Below are positions 4,912 to 7,197 of a stretch of DNA of 7,197 bases, one piece after another. Positions within the stretch are counted from its first letter, which is position 1; each line of letters begins with the position of its first letter. Made by a program: the position numbers and the translations under genes. Location: positions 1 to 7,197 of the forward strand of contig SLKH01000272.1 of NCBI GenBank assembly GCA_007134665.1, written 5' to 3'. Source of the stretch: Balneolaceae bacterium. Its GTDB lineage: Bacteria; Bacteroidota; Rhodothermia; Balneolales; Balneolaceae. The notes under the pieces were generated by a model. The model was not told the origin of the DNA. It saw only the letters and a program-made list of their open reading frames with translations, and did not search any database.

Positions 4912-5958
4912 ATGAGTGGAAAATTAATCCAGACTAAACTCAGTAAACCATTTATAACTGAATCAGGGTATCAGTTCGATGAACCCGATGTTGCTTTTAA
5001 AACCTGGGGAAATCTCAATGATACCCGTGATAATGTTATACTCATCTGTCATGCACTGACCGGTAATGCAGAGGCAGATGATTGGTTTCCGGGTTTATTT
5101 GAAAAGAATGGACTGATCAATCCGGATGAGAATTTTGTCGTTTGTATTAATGTGCCTGGAAGCTGTTACGGTACTATCGGCCCGCAGTCCATCAACCCTA
5201 AGACCGGTAAACCATACCAGGCTTCATTTCCCGAAATTACCATCCGCGACATGGTTCAGTTTCAGCAGCAAGTGCTCGATGAACTTGAAATCAAAGGAGT
5301 TGAAACTGCTATTGGCGGATCGATGGGTGGCATGCAGGTTCTTGAGTTTGCGATTAAAGACCCCCGGATCCGTTCGGCAATTCCCATTGCCATGGGTAAA
5401 TCCCATACACCATGGGCTATCGGGATCAGTCATACGCAAAGACAATCCATCAAAAACGACCCGAATTGGAATGAAGGCTTTTATGACAAGGACAATCCGC
5501 CTGACAAAGGGCTTGCAACTGCCCGGATGATCGCAATGATTACCTACCGGGCTCCTACGGATTACGAGAAAAAATTTGGCCGAAACCTTCAGCCCGACTC
5601 TGAAATCTACCAGGTCGAATCATACCTGAATTACCAGGGAAAAAAGCTCACGAAACGGTTTGATGCCAACAGCTACATGACGCTGACGAGAGCAATGGAT
5701 AGTCACGATATTGCCCGGGAACGAGCATCAGCAGAAGAAGTGCTCAGCAAGATTAAAATTCCGGTCCTGATTATTGGCATTAACAGTGACCTGTTATATC
5801 CGGTTGAAGAACAGAAAGAATTAAGTAAACTAATACCCGGTAGTATTTATGAAGAGATTCAATCTCCACATGGTCACGATGCTTTTTTGATTGAATTTGA
5901 ACAACTCAACATTATCATAAAAAAATTTTTAGCAAAACAACGAGCTGAGGCTATTTAA
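4912..5958 (+). CDS. metX: Homoserine O-acetyltransferase
   Basis: This alpha/beta-hydrolase-fold enzyme activates homoserine with acetyl-CoA for sulfhydrylation. At 348 residues it has the normal length. Key motifs are VILICHALTGNAEADDWFPG (42-61), VCINVPGSCYGTIGPQSINPKTG (77-99), TIRDMV, the nucleophile elbow AIGGSMGGMQVLEFA with Ser137, IPIAMGKSHTPWAI, NSYMTLTRAMDSHDIARERAS, LIIGINSDLLYPVEEQ with the triad Asp293, and SPHGHDAFLIE with the triad His322. MetX-fold enzymes can use acetyl- or succinyl-CoA; acetyl is inferred from the MetY partner in the same operon. The start ATG at 4912 fits the family N-terminus (FITESGYQFDEPDVAFKTWG). The gene ends 3 nt before the homoserine dehydrogenase ATG, which implies translational coupling. 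A 112-nt upstream gap contains TTGATT/TATTTTG (4834-4859), a weak possible internal promoter. Confidence 0.96.
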   Translation: MSGKLIQTKLSKPFITESGYQFDEPDVAFKTWGNLNDTRDNVILICHALTGNAEADDWFPGLFEKNGLINPDENFVVCINVPGSCYGTIGPQSINPKTGKPYQASFPEITIRDMVQFQQQVLDELEIKGVETAIGGSMGGMQVLEFAIKDPRIRSAIPIAMGKSHTPWAIGISHTQRQSIKNDPNWNEGFYDKDNPPDKGLATARMIAMITYRAPTDYEKKFGRNLQPDSEIYQVESYLNYQGKKLTKRFDANSYMTLTRAMDSHDIARERASAEEVLSKIKIPVLIIGINSDLLYPVEEQKELSKLIPGSIYEEIQSPHGHDAFLIEFEQLNIIIKKFLAKQRAEAI

Positions 5959-5961
5959 ATA

Positions 5962-7059
5962 ATGTCATCTTCAAGGGCACTAAAATTGAAAAGAATTCCC
6001 GGTGGAAAAAATTACATAAAACCGGCCACTGCAAACATCTTTATCGCAGGTGTAGGTGCTGTCGGTGGAACATTAATTAAACAGTTTAACAAGCTGGACC
6101 ATCTCAAATACGATCTGAAAGTAATCGGCTTCTGCAATAGCACCAAGGTTAAATGGCGTGATGGTAAAATTTCTGCAGACGAACTTTATGGCGGAAAACC
6201 TAAACAATGGGACGATATCATCGCGAAGCTCCAAAGTTTCCAGGGTGAAAGTACTCCTGTCATTTTTGTTGATGCAACCGGCAGTCCGGAAGTCGCCAAT
6301 CTCTATCTTGAATTACTTGAGAACGGAATTCATGTTGTGACACCAAGTAAACTCGCAAATACGACAGATCAGTCCTACTACAACTCCCTGAAACGGGCTT
6401 CAGACATTAACAATGTTCGATACTATTACGAGACTACAGTTGGTGCGGGCTTGCCTGTAATCCAGACTTTAAGAAATCTAATTGAATCAGGTGATCGAGT
6501 TATTGAAGTGAGTGGTGTCTTGTCAGGTACCATGACTTATCTCTTTCAGGAGCTGGAAAAAGGTGTGAAATTCAGCAAGGCTGTTGTAAAAGCGCGATCA
6601 CTTGGTTATGCAGAACCGGATCCGAGGGATGACCTGTCCGGAGAAGATGTAGCACGCAAATTTTTGATCATTGCCAGAACCTGCGGCCTTGAAATTGAAC
6701 GTCAGGATATTGAGGTAGAAACTCTGATTCCAGACCAGTTGAAGAATGTTGACCCGAATTCATTTTTGTCTCACTTTGCCGATTACGATCAGGAATGGCA
6801 GGATCGTATAAACTCAGAACTCAAGTCTGGCAGGACATTGCGATATACGGGTACTTTTAAAGACAACAAAATCGTTATTGGTATTGAATCGGTTCAGAAA
6901 GAATCCAATCTCGGGCGACTTTTCGGAACCAATAATCTGATCCAGATTAAAACCGAACGTTATTTTGACCAACCCCTGGTAATCCAGGGCCCTGGTGCGG
7001 GAAAAGAAGTAACTGCAGCTGGTGTTCTTGCTGATATTCAGAAGGTGATGAGGAGTTAG
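5962..7059 (+). CDS. Homoserine dehydrogenase, ThrA-type catalytic part without ACT or kinase domain
   Basis: This enzyme reduces aspartate semialdehyde to homoserine with NAD(P)H, supplying MetX. The 365 residues show the dinucleotide loop IFIAGVGAVGGTLIKQF (26-42), VDATGSPEVANLYLELLENGIHVVTPSK (103-130), ETTVGAGLPVIQTLRNLIESGD (157-178), SGVLSGTMTYLFQEL (184-198), and the family signature SLGYAEPDPRDDLSGEDVARK (213-233) with catalytic Asp/Lys candidates D224 and K233. The C-terminal FGTNNLIQIKTERYFDQPLVIQGPGAGKEVTAAGVLADI resembles the homoserine dehydrogenase half of E. coli ThrA/MetL. The protein stops there: no aspartokinase is fused in front and no ACT domain follows, so the usual threonine-binding regulatory part is absent. 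A basic 22-residue lead (MSSSRALKLKRIPGGKNYIK) precedes the Rossmann fold. It is coupled to metX by a 3-nt gap, so control probably comes from the shared leader. Confidence 0.95.
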   Translation: MSSSRALKLKRIPGGKNYIKPATANIFIAGVGAVGGTLIKQFNKLDHLKYDLKVIGFCNSTKVKWRDGKISADELYGGKPKQWDDIIAKLQSFQGESTPVIFVDATGSPEVANLYLELLENGIHVVTPSKLANTTDQSYYNSLKRASDINNVRYYYETTVGAGLPVIQTLRNLIESGDRVIEVSGVLSGTMTYLFQELEKGVKFSKAVVKARSLGYAEPDPRDDLSGEDVARKFLIIARTCGLEIERQDIEVETLIPDQLKNVDPNSFLSHFADYDQEWQDRINSELKSGRTLRYTGTFKDNKIVIGIESVQKESNLGRLFGTNNLIQIKTERYFDQPLVIQGPGAGKEVTAAGVLADIQKVMRS

Positions 7060-7121
7060 TCACATTTAGTGATCAAATTGGCCAAACGCAGGCGACAGAT
7101 CTTGTTTTCAATCATTTTAAC

Positions 7122-7186
7122 CTAAAAAAATCGTTTGATCTTTTTAGCCCAACTGGCAAAATCGTCATTGTCCCAATGACAATTTT
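7122..7186 (+). repeat. Two hairpins after the operon, possible operon-end structure
   Basis: CTAAAAA (7122-7128) pairs with TTTTTAG (7141-7147). AAAATCGTCATTG (7158-7170) pairs with CAATGACAATTTT (7174-7186) with one mismatch and a TCC loop. A GCCCAA before and TTGGGT after the second stem allow an alternative, longer pairing. Neither hairpin is followed by a clear T-tract in the visible sequence. The position, 60-130 nt after the homoserine dehydrogenase stop, suits an operon end. No coding sequence is seen from 7060 to 7197. Confidence 0.4.
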
Positions 7187-7197
7187 GGGTTAATCGG

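Noticed and set aside
1..7197. Mobile elements, CRISPR arrays, tRNA or rRNA genes
   Set aside because: No transposase or integrase motifs, spaced direct repeats, or tRNA/rRNA signatures were seen on either strand.

Overview
The window looks like a chromosomal segment of a bacterium from the Bacteroidota / Balneolota-Rhodothermota side of the FCB group. The reasons are moderate to low GC, A-rich start regions without clear Shine-Dalgarno motifs, and candidate promoters with a TTG box and a TAnnTTTG-like box about 20 nt apart. The taxon is inferred from style, not proven.

Left part (1-1578): a GlxA-type AraC-family regulator (DJ-1/PfpI domain plus AraC HTH) runs off the left edge on the minus strand. 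Divergent from it are a VOC-superfamily protein (952-1338) and a 72-residue unrecognised small protein (1360-1578), probably co-transcribed.

Control region (1579-2267): about 690 bases with no large gene but dense regulatory structure. In order: an 11-bp hairpin (1711-1741); a candidate promoter (1769-1798); an overlooked 22-codon ORF (1807-1875) holding five Cys and four Met codons, with a CCC run; a candidate antiterminator and an intrinsic terminator (1913-1947); a SAM-I (S-box) riboswitch (about 1974-2093); and a second strong intrinsic terminator (2121-2175). The best reading is two stacked transcription checkpoints. The first is ribosome-mediated attenuation sensing Cys/Met tRNA charging, and the second is a SAM aptamer.

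Right part (2268-7059): five same-strand genes follow: a YccU-like CoA-binding protein, O-acetylhomoserine sulfhydrylase (metY), an OsmC-family thiol protein, homoserine O-acetyltransferase (metX) and a homoserine dehydrogenase without an ACT domain. The homoserine dehydrogenase makes homoserine, MetX acetylates it, and MetY adds sulfide to give homocysteine, the direct precursor of methionine and SAM. The riboswitch product therefore feeds back on its own pathway. The OsmC and CoA-binding proteins are unexplained passengers, possibly handling reactive thiols or acyl-CoA. The last 138 bases hold hairpins but no gene.

Main discovery candidate: the Cys/Met leader ORF with its own terminator directly in front of a SAM riboswitch. 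It resembles in logic the leaderless polycysteine attenuators known from mycobacteria, but lies in an apparently unrelated lineage and in tandem with a riboswitch.
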